Origin: CAMEON01 sp963643175
GTDB taxonomy: Bacteria > Bacillota > Clostridia > Oscillospirales > CAG-272
Length of the DNA: 47,471 nucleotides
Direction: 5' to 3'
Assembly: GCA_963643175.1 (NCBI GenBank)
Contig: CAVIJF010000013.1
Span: 1-47,471 of the forward strand
Under the pieces are notes generated by a model. That model saw nothing but the letters and a program-made list of their open reading frames with translations. It searched no databases and was not told the DNA's origin. Positions 25,275 to 32,660 of the stretch are shown in pieces. The stretch's first letter is position 1. Each line of letters opens with the position of its first letter. The position numbers were made by a program, and so were the translations under genes.

Positions 25275-25307
25275 GTTCACGCTTTGTTCACTGATATATG
25301 GTATACT
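25275..25307 (+). promoter_or_regulatory. Promoter of the acyltransferase operon with GTTCAC repeat
   Basis: GTTCAC (25275-25280), 5 bp, GTTCAC (25286-25291), 10 bp, TATACT (25302-25307) with TGG before it. There is no -35; the direct repeat takes its place with the geometry of the promoter at 13993-14025. The start codon is about 45 nt downstream of the expected transcription start. Confidence 0.6.
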
Positions 25308-25358
25308 GGGACAAATACCAATCAGCCGGACAACCGGCGCCGGAGGTGATGTTCCCGC

Positions 25359-26138
25359 ATGAAACTGCTGTCCCGCGTGTATATCGCGCTTGCCGACCGG
25401 CGATGGCGCCGCAAACTGCGTAAAACCTTCCGCCGTATGAAATCGGTCGGCAGAAATGTCTATATCCGACCGGGCTATATGATCTTCCCGCCCGAAAATG
25501 TCACCATTGGCGACAACGTGTGGATAGGCGATGGCTTTTACGCACGCGCAGAGGGAGGACTGACCATCGGAAGCGGCACCGTGATAGCCCGCTGTACCGA
25601 AATCCGCACGAGCGGACATAACTATAACTCCCCCGACCTGCAAAGCCTGCCGTATGACGGCAGGATATACAGCGCCCCGACCGTCATCGGCGAAAACTGC
25701 TGGATCGGCAGTCACGTCATCTTCGTTCGGGGCGTGACGGTCGGGGAGGGTGCCGTGGTCGGTATGGGCGCCGTCGTCACAAAGGACGTCCCGCCGCTGG
25801 CGGTCGTGGCGGGCAACCCCGCACGCATCGTCAAGTACCGCGACAGAGAACTGTATGAGAAATTAAAAAAAGAAGGGAGAATTTATCTCGATATGACTTA
25901 CGATTACGACCGTTCCTCGCTCAAGAAGGGCGAATACCTGAGCGCCGTCCGGGAAGGAAGGAAGGAAGGAAGGAAGGAAGGAAGGAAGGAAGGAAGGAAG
26001 GTGGAAATAATTGGTAATTCCGCCTTAAGGAACCGCCGCGCCGGCGCGGAGCCCGCATACGTGCCCGCTGCATACGCAGGAGATGGCGGAATTTCAGCAA
26101 GGGCGGCAGTCCGCCTGCCCGAAAGGAGAACGGCATGA
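25359..26138 (+). CDS. Hexapeptide-repeat acyltransferase 1, with (GGAA)n tract
   Basis: Left-handed beta-helix acyltransferase of the maltose/xenobiotic acetyltransferase type; the acceptor is unknown. Hexapeptide repeats run from about 45 to 165 (TIGDNVWIGDG, VIGENCWIGSHV, VGEGAVVGMGAVV) and the catalytic His is probable in TSGHNYNS. Residues 1-190 are about four fifths identical to the next gene. After residue ~198 the coding sequence enters twelve GGAA units encoding EGRK repeats, then a 45-residue tail unlike the paralogue. The stop overlaps the next start (ATGA at 26135-26138). GGAGGTG precedes the ATG. A gain or loss of one GGAA unit would end the protein at 26010 or 26017. Confidence 0.87.
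   Translation: MKLLSRVYIALADRRWRRKLRKTFRRMKSVGRNVYIRPGYMIFPPENVTIGDNVWIGDGFYARAEGGLTIGSGTVIARCTEIRTSGHNYNSPDLQSLPYDGRIYSAPTVIGENCWIGSHVIFVRGVTVGEGAVVGMGAVVTKDVPPLAVVAGNPARIVKYRDRELYEKLKKEGRIYLDMTYDYDRSSLKKGEYLSAVREGRKEGRKEGRKEGRKVEIIGNSALRNRRAGAEPAYVPAAYAGDGGISARAAVRLPERRTA
25952..26001 (+). repeat. (GGAA)12 tetranucleotide tract
   Basis: Twelve perfect GGAA units (25952-25999) plus GG, inside the coding sequence of acyltransferase 1. Tetranucleotide tracts of this length are typical sites of slipped-strand mutation. In the present phase the frame stays open for 45 more codons; the other two phases meet TAA at 26008-26010 or 26015-26017. Confidence 0.95.
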
Positions 26139-26755
26139 ATATTCTTTCCCGCGCGTACATCGCGTTTACAGACTGGCGCTGGCGCCGTAAGCTGCACAGA
26201 ACCTTCCGGCAGATGAAATCGGTGGGCCGGAATGTCTACATCCGGGAGGATTACAGCATTTTCCCACCGGAAAACGTGTCCATCGGGGATAATGTGTACA
26301 TCGGTGAACATTTTCTCGCCCGCGCGGAGGGCGGTCTGACCATCGGCAGCGGCACACTGATCGGGCGCTATACCGAAATCCGCACCAGCGGACACAACTA
26401 CAATTCCCCCGATCTGCGCAGTCTGCCGTATGACGACAGGATATACAGTGCCCCGACCGTCATCGGCGAGAACTGCTGGATTGCCACCCACGTGATCTTT
26501 GTCCGGGGCGTGACGGTCGGGGAAGGCGCCGTGATCGGCATGGGCGCCGTCGTCACAAAGGACGTCCCGCCGCTGGCGGTCGTGGCGGGCAACCCCGCCC
26601 GCGTCATCAAGTACCGCGACCGGGAGGTTTACGAAAAACTCAAGGCGGAGGGGAAAATTTACCTGGACATGACTTACGACTACGACCGCTCCACGCTCAA
26701 GAAGAGCGAGCTGTCCCGCCGCGGGCACAAGCCGCAGGGAGGGAACCCCGCATGA
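26135..26755 (+). CDS. Hexapeptide-repeat acyltransferase 2
   Basis: 206-residue paralogue of the preceding gene with the same beta-helix repeats (SIGDNVYIGEH, VIGENCWIATHV, VGEGAVIGMGAVV) and TSGHNYNS. The pair is a tandem duplication: stretches around PTVIGENCW and KDVPPLAVVAGNPAR are identical. It overlaps its neighbours by ATGA at both ends. AAAGGAG lies 7-8 nt before its ATG, so it can also be started independently. The C-terminus ends SRRGHKPQGGNPA and lacks any GGAA tract. Confidence 0.88.
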   Translation: MNILSRAYIAFTDWRWRRKLHRTFRQMKSVGRNVYIREDYSIFPPENVSIGDNVYIGEHFLARAEGGLTIGSGTLIGRYTEIRTSGHNYNSPDLRSLPYDDRIYSAPTVIGENCWIATHVIFVRGVTVGEGAVIGMGAVVTKDVPPLAVVAGNPARVIKYRDREVYEKLKAEGKIYLDMTYDYDRSTLKKSELSRRGHKPQGGNPA

Positions 26756-28122
26756 GCAGCCGTACTGACAGGACAGCCCCGACTGTCCCGCTGCGCGTCC
26801 GCACGGTCACGGTTCTGGGGGCGGGCGGCACCATGGGCACCGCCGTCGCGGGACTGTTTGCCGCCTACGGCGGGGCGCAGGTTTACCTCGTAGGGCGCAA
26901 TCCGCAGCGCGCGCGGACGGCAGTCGGACGCGCCGCCCGCTCGGTGCGCGGCGACAGCATCCGCGCCCGGCTGACGCCGGTGGCGTGGGAGGAGCTGGAA
27001 TGCGCCGTCGCCGCCTCCGACCTGATTTTCGAGAGCGTCGCGGAGGACTCCGCCGTCAAGGCGGAGGTGTTGGCGCGTGCCGCCGCCGCCATGCGCCCGG
27101 ACGCCCTGCTGTGCACCGGCAGCTCCGGGCTGTCGGTCACGGCGCTTGCCGGGGCGCTCCCGGCGGAGCGGCGCAGCCGCTTTCTGGGAATGCACCTGTT
27201 CAACCCGCCCGGAAAAATGACGCTCTGCGAGCTGATTCCCACGCCGGACGCCGACCCCGCCCTGACCGACGCGGTGCAGGACTGGCTGGAAACACAGCTG
27301 CGGCGGTGCGTGGTGCGGACGGGCGACACCCCGGCGTTTCTTGCCAACCGCATCGGGCTGTGCTTCCTGCAGGATGCGGCACTGCTGGCGGATACCTGCC
27401 GCGACCGGGGCGGCATTGACTATGCGGACGCCCTGCTGGGCGGTTTTACCGGGCGCGCCATGCCGCCGCTTGCCACGGTGGATTTCATCGGGCTGGACGT
27501 GCACGCCGCCATCATCCGCAACCTGCGGGACAACACCGCCGACTGTATGCACGGGGTGTACCGCCTGCCGCCCTACATGGAGACACTGCTTGCACGCGGT
27601 GCGCTGGGGCGCAAGACCGGCAGCGGGCTGTTCCGGCAGAGCGTCAGCCCGGACGGGGAGCCTGTCCGGGAGGTCTACGACATCGCGGCGGACGCCTACC
27701 GCCCGGCGGTATCCTATGACATCCCGTTTGCGCGGGCGATGTGTGCCTGCCTGCACACGGGCGACTACGCCGGGGCGTTCCGCGTCCTGCTGTACGACGC
27801 CGCGGAGGAGGCGGCGCTCTGCCGCGCCATGCTGGGGCGGTACCTGCTGTACGCCGCCGTGACGGCGGAGCAGACCGGGTGCAGTCTGCATGACGCCGAC
27901 GCGGCAATGGCGACCGGCTTCGGCTGGTGCCCGCCGCTGGCGCTGTCCGACGCCCTGCGCACGGCGGGCGACCCGTTCTCCCTCTGCGAACCGCTGTGCC
28001 GCGGGGAGCAGGAGGCGGCGGCACTGGCGCGTCTGCGGGCGGCTGTCCCCGCCCGCACGGCGCGGCGCGGCTGTCTGTCCGCCTTCGATTTCCGCCCCTT
28101 TTTCCGGGCAAAGGAGGTATAA
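26752..28122 (+). CDS. 3-hydroxyacyl-CoA dehydrogenase
   Basis: NAD-dependent oxidation of 3-hydroxyacyl-CoA (or the reverse reduction). The N-terminal Rossmann fold shows LGAGGTMGTAVAGLFA, with one more Gly than the usual GxGxxG spacing; GMHLFNPPGKM, FLANRIG and VDFIGLDVH mark the NAD and substrate parts. The first C-terminal domain ends around GRKTGSGLF (about 286-294); a second, partial repeat with ATGFGWCPPLALSDALR follows, as in 450-500-residue PaaH/FadB2-type proteins. The start overlaps acyltransferase 2 (ATGA). Followed by a thiolase, it suggests a short acyl-CoA chain module. Confidence 0.87.
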   Translation: MSSRTDRTAPTVPLRVRTVTVLGAGGTMGTAVAGLFAAYGGAQVYLVGRNPQRARTAVGRAARSVRGDSIRARLTPVAWEELECAVAASDLIFESVAEDSAVKAEVLARAAAAMRPDALLCTGSSGLSVTALAGALPAERRSRFLGMHLFNPPGKMTLCELIPTPDADPALTDAVQDWLETQLRRCVVRTGDTPAFLANRIGLCFLQDAALLADTCRDRGGIDYADALLGGFTGRAMPPLATVDFIGLDVHAAIIRNLRDNTADCMHGVYRLPPYMETLLARGALGRKTGSGLFRQSVSPDGEPVREVYDIAADAYRPAVSYDIPFARAMCACLHTGDYAGAFRVLLYDAAEEAALCRAMLGRYLLYAAVTAEQTGCSLHDADAAMATGFGWCPPLALSDALRTAGDPFSLCEPLCRGEQEAAALARLRAAVPARTARRGCLSAFDFRPFFRAKEV

Positions 28123-28125
28123 GGC

Positions 28126-29391
28126 ATGGGACTGAACGGAATGAGCCGCGTGTATGTGCTGGGCGGTGCCCAGACGGATTTCGAGCGCAACTGGTCGCGC
28201 GAGGGCAAGGGCGTGACCGCCCTGCTCCGTGAGGTGCTGGACGACGGGCTGACCGCCGCCGGCATCACGGCGGAGGACATCCGCGCGCTGAACGGTGCGG
28301 GGCGGGTCGCCTGCTTTGTCGGCAACTTTATCGCGGAGCGGTATATCGGGCAGGGGCATCTGGGCGCCCTGCTGACCGAGGCGTCCCCGGTGTTCTACGG
28401 CGTGCCCTCTGCGCGGTATGAGGCGGCGTGCGCCTCCGGGTCGGTGGCGTTGGACGCCGCCATGACCAAGATACGCGCCGGAGACGCCGACCTGTGCATC
28501 GTGGTTGGCTGGGAGCTGATGAAAACGGTCGATTCGGCTGTCTGCGGCGACATCCTCGGCTGTGCCGCCCTGTACGAGGCGGAGGGCGCGGGGGTATCCT
28601 ACCCGTTCCCGAAGCTGTTCGGGCGGCTGGCGGACGAGCTTCTGCGGCGGTACCGCCTGCCGGAGGAGCGTTTTCTGGACGATCTGGCGCGTATCGCCGT
28701 CAATAACTACGCCGCCGCGCGGCGCAACCCGCTGGCGCAGACGCGCAAGTGGTTCATGGATTACGGGGAAGCGCGGGCGCGCGGTTCCGCCACCAACGGC
28801 TATGTGAGTGCGCGGCTGGCTGTGTCCGACTGCTCGCAGATTACCGACGGGGCGGCGCTGGTCGTGCTGGCGTCGGAGGACTATGTGGCGTCGCACCGCC
28901 TGCGTGCGCCGGTGTATGTCAAGGGCTACGGGCACCGGGTGGCGCCCCTGCGCTTTGACGCCAAAATGGCGGATGCGGAAGCGTCGGGTTCGCCCTGTAT
29001 CCTGCCGTGGACGCAGCAGGCGGCGACGGACGCCTATCGGCGGGCGGGGCTGGAGCCATCGGACATCGATGTATTCGAGGTGCACGACTGCTTCACGTCC
29101 AGCGAGTACGCGGCACTGGCGGCGCTGGGGCTGTGTACGCCGGGGCAGGAGCATGCCCTGATTGCGGGCGGCGCGATTGCGCCGGACGGCGCGCATCCTG
29201 TCAATCCGAGCGGCGGGCTTATCGGGTGCGGACACCCGGTCGGCGCGACGGGCGTGCGGATGTTTCTGGACATCTACCGGCAGGTGGCGGGGCAGGCGGG
29301 CGGCTGTCAGGTGCCGGGCGCGCGCAACGGCATGATGCTGAATCTCGGCGGCAGTGCCACCACAAACTACACTTTCATTGTCGGGACGTGA
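28126..29391 (+). CDS. Thiolase family protein (SCP2-thiolase-like)
   Basis: 421-residue thiolase; expected to cleave or form a beta-ketoacyl-CoA. The acyl-carrying Cys is in EAACASGSVALDAA (about residue 103), the His in EVHDCFTSSE and the C-terminal NPSGGLIGCGHPVGATG are intact; this pattern fits SCP-x/lipid-transfer thiolases rather than AtoB. AAAGGAGG sits inside the end of the dehydrogenase gene, 9 nt before the ATG, and only 3 nt separate the two genes. The physiological substrate is unknown. Confidence 0.88.
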   Translation: MGLNGMSRVYVLGGAQTDFERNWSREGKGVTALLREVLDDGLTAAGITAEDIRALNGAGRVACFVGNFIAERYIGQGHLGALLTEASPVFYGVPSARYEAACASGSVALDAAMTKIRAGDADLCIVVGWELMKTVDSAVCGDILGCAALYEAEGAGVSYPFPKLFGRLADELLRRYRLPEERFLDDLARIAVNNYAAARRNPLAQTRKWFMDYGEARARGSATNGYVSARLAVSDCSQITDGAALVVLASEDYVASHRLRAPVYVKGYGHRVAPLRFDAKMADAEASGSPCILPWTQQAATDAYRRAGLEPSDIDVFEVHDCFTSSEYAALAALGLCTPGQEHALIAGGAIAPDGAHPVNPSGGLIGCGHPVGATGVRMFLDIYRQVAGQAGGCQVPGARNGMMLNLGGSATTNYTFIVGT

Positions 29392-29395
29392 TTGT

Positions 29396-30025
29396 ATGCG
29401 TGCTTTCCTGTATGCCGGGGGACATATATACCCGGATTTTATCACCGAGCATCCCAAGTCGGACGACCTGCGCATTGCGGCGGACTCCGGTCTGCGTGCC
29501 GCCGATGCGCTGTCCGACCGGGTGGACATCCTTGTCGGGGACTTTGATTCGCTGGGCGCTCCGCCGGAGCGTGCGGGCATGGAGGTTATCCGTGTGCCCG
29601 CCGAGAAGGATGTGACCGACACCCAGCTGGCACTTGAGCTTGCCGTCTCGCGCGGTGCGGACGAAATCATTCTGATTGCGGGGCTTTCGGGGCGTCTGGA
29701 TCACACGCTCTCCACGCTGTCCGTTCTGGAGGATATGCACGCGCGCGGTCTGCACGGCTACATCACCGACGGGCAGAACCGCGTGCACTACCTGCGCTCC
29801 TCCTCCCTTCTGATTGCGCGGAGCGCCTACCGCTACCTCTCCCTGATTGCCGCCGACCCCGTTGTGCGCGGCGTCTCTGTTGAAGGCTGCAAGTACCCTC
29901 TCTCGCGTGCGACCCTCCGCCGCTCCTTCCAGTACGCCGTCTCCAACGAGATTACCGGCAACGCCGCCCTCATCTCCTGCCGCCGCGGCGGGCTGTACGT
30001 CATCGAATCCGCCGACCGGGGGTGA
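29396..30025 (+). CDS. Thiamine pyrophosphokinase
   Basis: Transfers pyrophosphate from ATP to thiamine. The 209-residue protein starts at MRAFLYAGGHIYPDF, 4 nt after the thiolase stop, without a strong ribosome site; an upstream ATG at 29354 lies within the thiolase gene and is less likely. Motifs VGDFDSLG, EKDVTDTQLALE and GLSGRLDHTLSTL are typical of the family. In many Firmicutes this gene follows rpe and rsgA; here it ends an acyl-CoA operon. Module C begins 14 nt after its stop. Confidence 0.93.
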   Translation: MRAFLYAGGHIYPDFITEHPKSDDLRIAADSGLRAADALSDRVDILVGDFDSLGAPPERAGMEVIRVPAEKDVTDTQLALELAVSRGADEIILIAGLSGRLDHTLSTLSVLEDMHARGLHGYITDGQNRVHYLRSSSLLIARSAYRYLSLIAADPVVRGVSVEGCKYPLSRATLRRSFQYAVSNEITGNAALISCRRGGLYVIESADRG

Positions 30026-30039
30026 TGTGGGGGAAAAAG

Positions 30040-30090
30040 CGTTGGGGGCTTCTTGAAAGAAGCCCCCAAACCCCCAAGAACTTTTCTGAA
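30040..30090 (+). repeat. Module C 3'-end hairpin, thiN copy
   Basis: Same 51-bp element as at 40836-40886, identical throughout: stem TTGGGGGCTTCT/AGAAGCCCCCAA, loop TGAA, trailer ACCCCCAAGAACTTTT. It is in the sense direction of thiN. Confidence 0.85.
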
Positions 30091-30190
30091 ATCGGGGTTG
30101 GCGCGGGGGAGCGCACTGCCCGCCGGGCGGTTGCCGGCGCCGGAAGGGGCGCCTGTACCCGGCGTTTCCGGCTCGACCCTGCCTTCGCTT

Positions 30191-30227
30191 GATTTCCCCC
30201 CTTCCCCGGCGGGGAAGGGGGGAAATC
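30191..30227. terminator. Perfect 17-bp palindrome between convergent genes
   Basis: Arms gatttccccccttcccc and its complement around GGC. It resembles short module B. It lies between the ends of thiN (+) and the E2-like gene (-) and may stop both transcripts; no long T run is present. The remaining GC text at 30091-30190 is module D-like. Confidence 0.6.
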
Positions 30228-30288
30228 AGTCCGGAGAAAGGCAAAACCGGCAAACCCCGGTGACACCGGGACCCCCACAAGCCCTTAT

Positions 30289-31254
30289 TCAGTCAACATC
30301 CACCACCAGCCTGTCAGGTCGCACCGTCAGCAGTGACGGATGCTCCACAAAACGCCGGATCAGCTTGAAGGCAGAGGCATAATAGAACCCGTCACAGATG
30401 CGCTCGTCGGTCACAACCTTGACATCAATGTACTTGCGCTGCTCAACGGTGCCGTCCCGCCGGAGCTTCATCATGCTGCGTTTGACCCCGTAGGAGATAA
30501 AGACAGGCAGCGTGCCGAAATTATATATATGATGGTAGATAGGCTTGATGCCCAGCGACCCCATGCTGGTGATAATCATGGAACCGTGGAAGGGACTGAT
30601 CCGGAGAAAAGCCTCCGGCAGTCTGCCGTGGTAATCCAGCCAGTTCAGCAGGCGGACAACCCCGCGCAGAACAAAGCGCGGAAGATTCGCCAGCCGATCG
30701 GCGGTCTTGTCGAAGTCGCTGTCCAGCGCCTGCGTCGCCTTGACCTCCTCCACCGCACGGTTGAACTTCTCGTAGATTTCCTCCACCGTGTCGTCCGGCT
30801 CAAACACCACCTTGATGCAGGTGTCCGGCGACTCGGAGGTCATTTCCTTCTTGATGGTCATGACAATCTCGATATTGTTCCGCGCGTAGATGCGCCGCCC
30901 GGCGACAAACCGGTTGATGGCGGGCTTCTGCGACAGGGTGCGGACATACGCCGCCAGCATGACGTGCAGGAAGCTGAAATTCCGCATTCCCTGCGCGATC
31001 ATCTGCTTGCAGAAGGCGTCGGTTTCGGTCACATCGAACTCGTCGGCGTAGGTGTTGCACCCGTCCGACCGTTCCGGCATGATGTAGGGCATGAATTTAT
31101 TCATGGCATAGATGCTGTGCAGCAGCCGTCCCTCGCGGCGGTCTCCGCGGCGCCTCTTCCGCGGGGCGGGACGGGGCAGACGGGGGAGTGCGGCGGGGTT
31201 TTTTTCCTCCGGGAGACTGTTTTCGGGGCGGATTTCTGGTTCGGTCTGGTTCAT
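30289..31254 (-). CDS. E2-like acyltransferase-domain protein lacking the catalytic His
   Basis: 321-residue protein resembling the catalytic domain of 2-oxoacid dehydrogenase E2 (chloramphenicol acetyltransferase fold), without lipoyl or peripheral-subunit-binding domains. The N-terminal 45 residues are charged and Pro-rich. The family's DHRxxDG active-site motif reads DERICDG at 283-289: the His is replaced by Glu. Free-standing proteins like this occur in Clostridia, and their role is not established. Substitution suggests a non-catalytic or altered activity. AAGGAG precedes the ATG at 31254, and a promoter lies at 31328-31356. Confidence 0.75.
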   Translation of the reverse strand: MNQTEPEIRPENSLPEEKNPAALPRLPRPAPRKRRRGDRREGRLLHSIYAMNKFMPYIMPERSDGCNTYADEFDVTETDAFCKQMIAQGMRNFSFLHVMLAAYVRTLSQKPAINRFVAGRRIYARNNIEIVMTIKKEMTSESPDTCIKVVFEPDDTVEEIYEKFNRAVEEVKATQALDSDFDKTADRLANLPRFVLRGVVRLLNWLDYHGRLPEAFLRISPFHGSMIITSMGSLGIKPIYHHIYNFGTLPVFISYGVKRSMMKLRRDGTVEQRKYIDVKVVTDERICDGFYYASAFKLIRRFVEHPSLLTVRPDRLVVDVD

Positions 31255-31327
31255 AGGTCGTTTCTCCTTCCGGGACGGGCGGCGCGTTCTCTTCCTTCCT
31301 GTGTTCAGCCCTTCCTGTATCCCTTAT

Positions 31328-31356
31328 ATTTTATGCGAAAACCGCCGGAAAATCAA
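31328..31356 (-). promoter_or_regulatory. Promoter of the E2-like gene
   Basis: Minus strand TTGATT (31351-31356), 17-bp spacer, TAAAAT (31328-31333), about 75 nt before the start codon. No clear plus-strand promoter for rnhA was found in this 250-bp divergent gap. Confidence 0.65.
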
Positions 31357-31504
31357 GGGGGTATGCGCATTTTTTACAATTTGTGCGGGATTTGACTGCG
31401 GGGAGGACACTGTACCCACCCCACTCAAAGCTTTTTGTTCTCTGCCGGAAAGGTACCCCCCTACCCCCCCCAAAAAAACTGAAACAACGGACGGTGAAGC
31501 AACC

Positions 31505-31954
31505 ATGAAACAAGTAAACATATACACAGACGGCGCGTGCCGGGGCAATCCGGGACCCGGCGGATGGGGCGCCGTGCTGGTCTACGGCGACAGGGAAAAG
31601 GAACTGTCCGGCGGAGAGCCGGAAACTACCAATAACCGCATGGAACTGACAGCCGTCATCACGGCACTGTCCGCCCTGCGGGAACCGTGCGAGGTGACAC
31701 TGACCTCCGACTCGCAGTACGTCATAAACGGAATCCAGAAGGGATGGGCAAAATCGTGGCGCGCAAGAGGATGGCGCAAGGCGGATAAATCCCCCGCGCT
31801 CAACGCCGACCTGTGGGCACGCCTGCTTGACCTGCTGGAGAAACACACCGTAACCTTTATCTGGGTGCGCGGACACGCCGGACACCCCTATAACGAGCGC
31901 TGCGACAGGCTTGCCACCGCCTATGCGGACAGCCTGCGCCCGCAGTCCCGGTAA
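31505..31954 (+). CDS. Ribonuclease HI
   Basis: Cleaves RNA in RNA-DNA hybrids. All acidic residues of the DEDD core can be seen: YTDGACRGNPG, NRMELTAVI, TSDSQYV and CDRLAT, plus the basic handle WRARGWRKADKSP. 149 residues is the standard bacterial length. The start at 31505 has only a weak GGTGAAG site, and the longer open frame upstream lacks family similarity. The following lipoprotein starts 24 nt later. Confidence 0.95.
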   Translation: MKQVNIYTDGACRGNPGPGGWGAVLVYGDREKELSGGEPETTNNRMELTAVITALSALREPCEVTLTSDSQYVINGIQKGWAKSWRARGWRKADKSPALNADLWARLLDLLEKHTVTFIWVRGHAGHPYNERCDRLATAYADSLRPQSR

Positions 31955-31978
31955 ATATTTCCGAGAGGAGCGCCGAAC

Positions 31979-32557
31979 ATGAAACAATACACGCGCCGTA
32001 CAGCCGCCGCGGCTCTGGCGGCTTTGCTTGCCGCAGGACTGGCTTCCTGCTCCATAATCCTTGACGACCCCGCCATCGGAACCGTGACAGCCCCCGCCTT
32101 CGCCGGGGACGGCACGACAGCCCCGGCAGATTCCGCCGCCACCGTCGCACAGACCGCCGCCGCGTCCGCCGAGACGGGGAACGCCCCGCAGGGACGCTTC
32201 TCCTCCGACCAATCCGTCCGCCTGCGTCTGCTGCTGGACTACTCCCGCACGGCGGGCGCGGACGGCAGGGACACCCTGACGCTGACCGTCCGGCTGTCCT
32301 CGTACAGTCTGGAAGTGGGCGAGCGGCAGAATCTCGGCAGACTGACCTGCGGGCAGGAGAGCGTGACCTTCTCCACAGACCGGATGACCATCACGGACAA
32401 CACGCGGGTGACCGAGACCGTGCTGTTCTCGCACACGGTGAAGGTGCCGTCCGGCGAGGCGGTCGGGGTTTCCGCCTCGTGGCTGTTCAACGGGACGTAT
32501 GCCGGGGTTGAGCTGGGCACGCTTACCGTGTCCGGCACGGTACCCGCACTGGAATAA
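31979..32557 (+). CDS. Putative lipoprotein, unknown function
   Basis: 192 residues. A type II signal peptide ends in the lipobox GLASC (Cys at about 24); an Ala/Thr-rich spacer (about 30-75) leads to a globular C-terminal part rich in beta-type residues (about 80-192). No family was recognised. GAGAGGAG lies 9 nt before the ATG. Position between rnhA and recG gives no functional hint. Confidence 0.75.
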   Translation: MKQYTRRTAAAALAALLAAGLASCSIILDDPAIGTVTAPAFAGDGTTAPADSAATVAQTAAASAETGNAPQGRFSSDQSVRLRLLLDYSRTAGADGRDTLTLTVRLSSYSLEVGERQNLGRLTCGQESVTFSTDRMTITDNTRVTETVLFSHTVKVPSGEAVGVSASWLFNGTYAGVELGTLTVSGTVPALE

Positions 32558-32660
32558 GGAGCGAAGCAGACGCACCTTGCCGGTTCAGCCGGCAGGCGGG
32601 GACAGTCCCGCCGGATACCCAAAGAGCCGCCGGAGGCGGCACGGAAAGGAGCATCGCAAC

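Noticed and set aside
25952..26001. GGAA tract as a CRISPR or satellite array
   Set aside because: The unit is 4 bp without spacers; it is a simple tandem repeat within a gene.
26680..29670. 996-residue minus-strand ORF opposite the acyl-CoA genes
   Set aside because: It runs antisense to three well-supported genes, and its Arg/Ala/Gly/Pro-rich translation is typical of GC-driven shadow frames.
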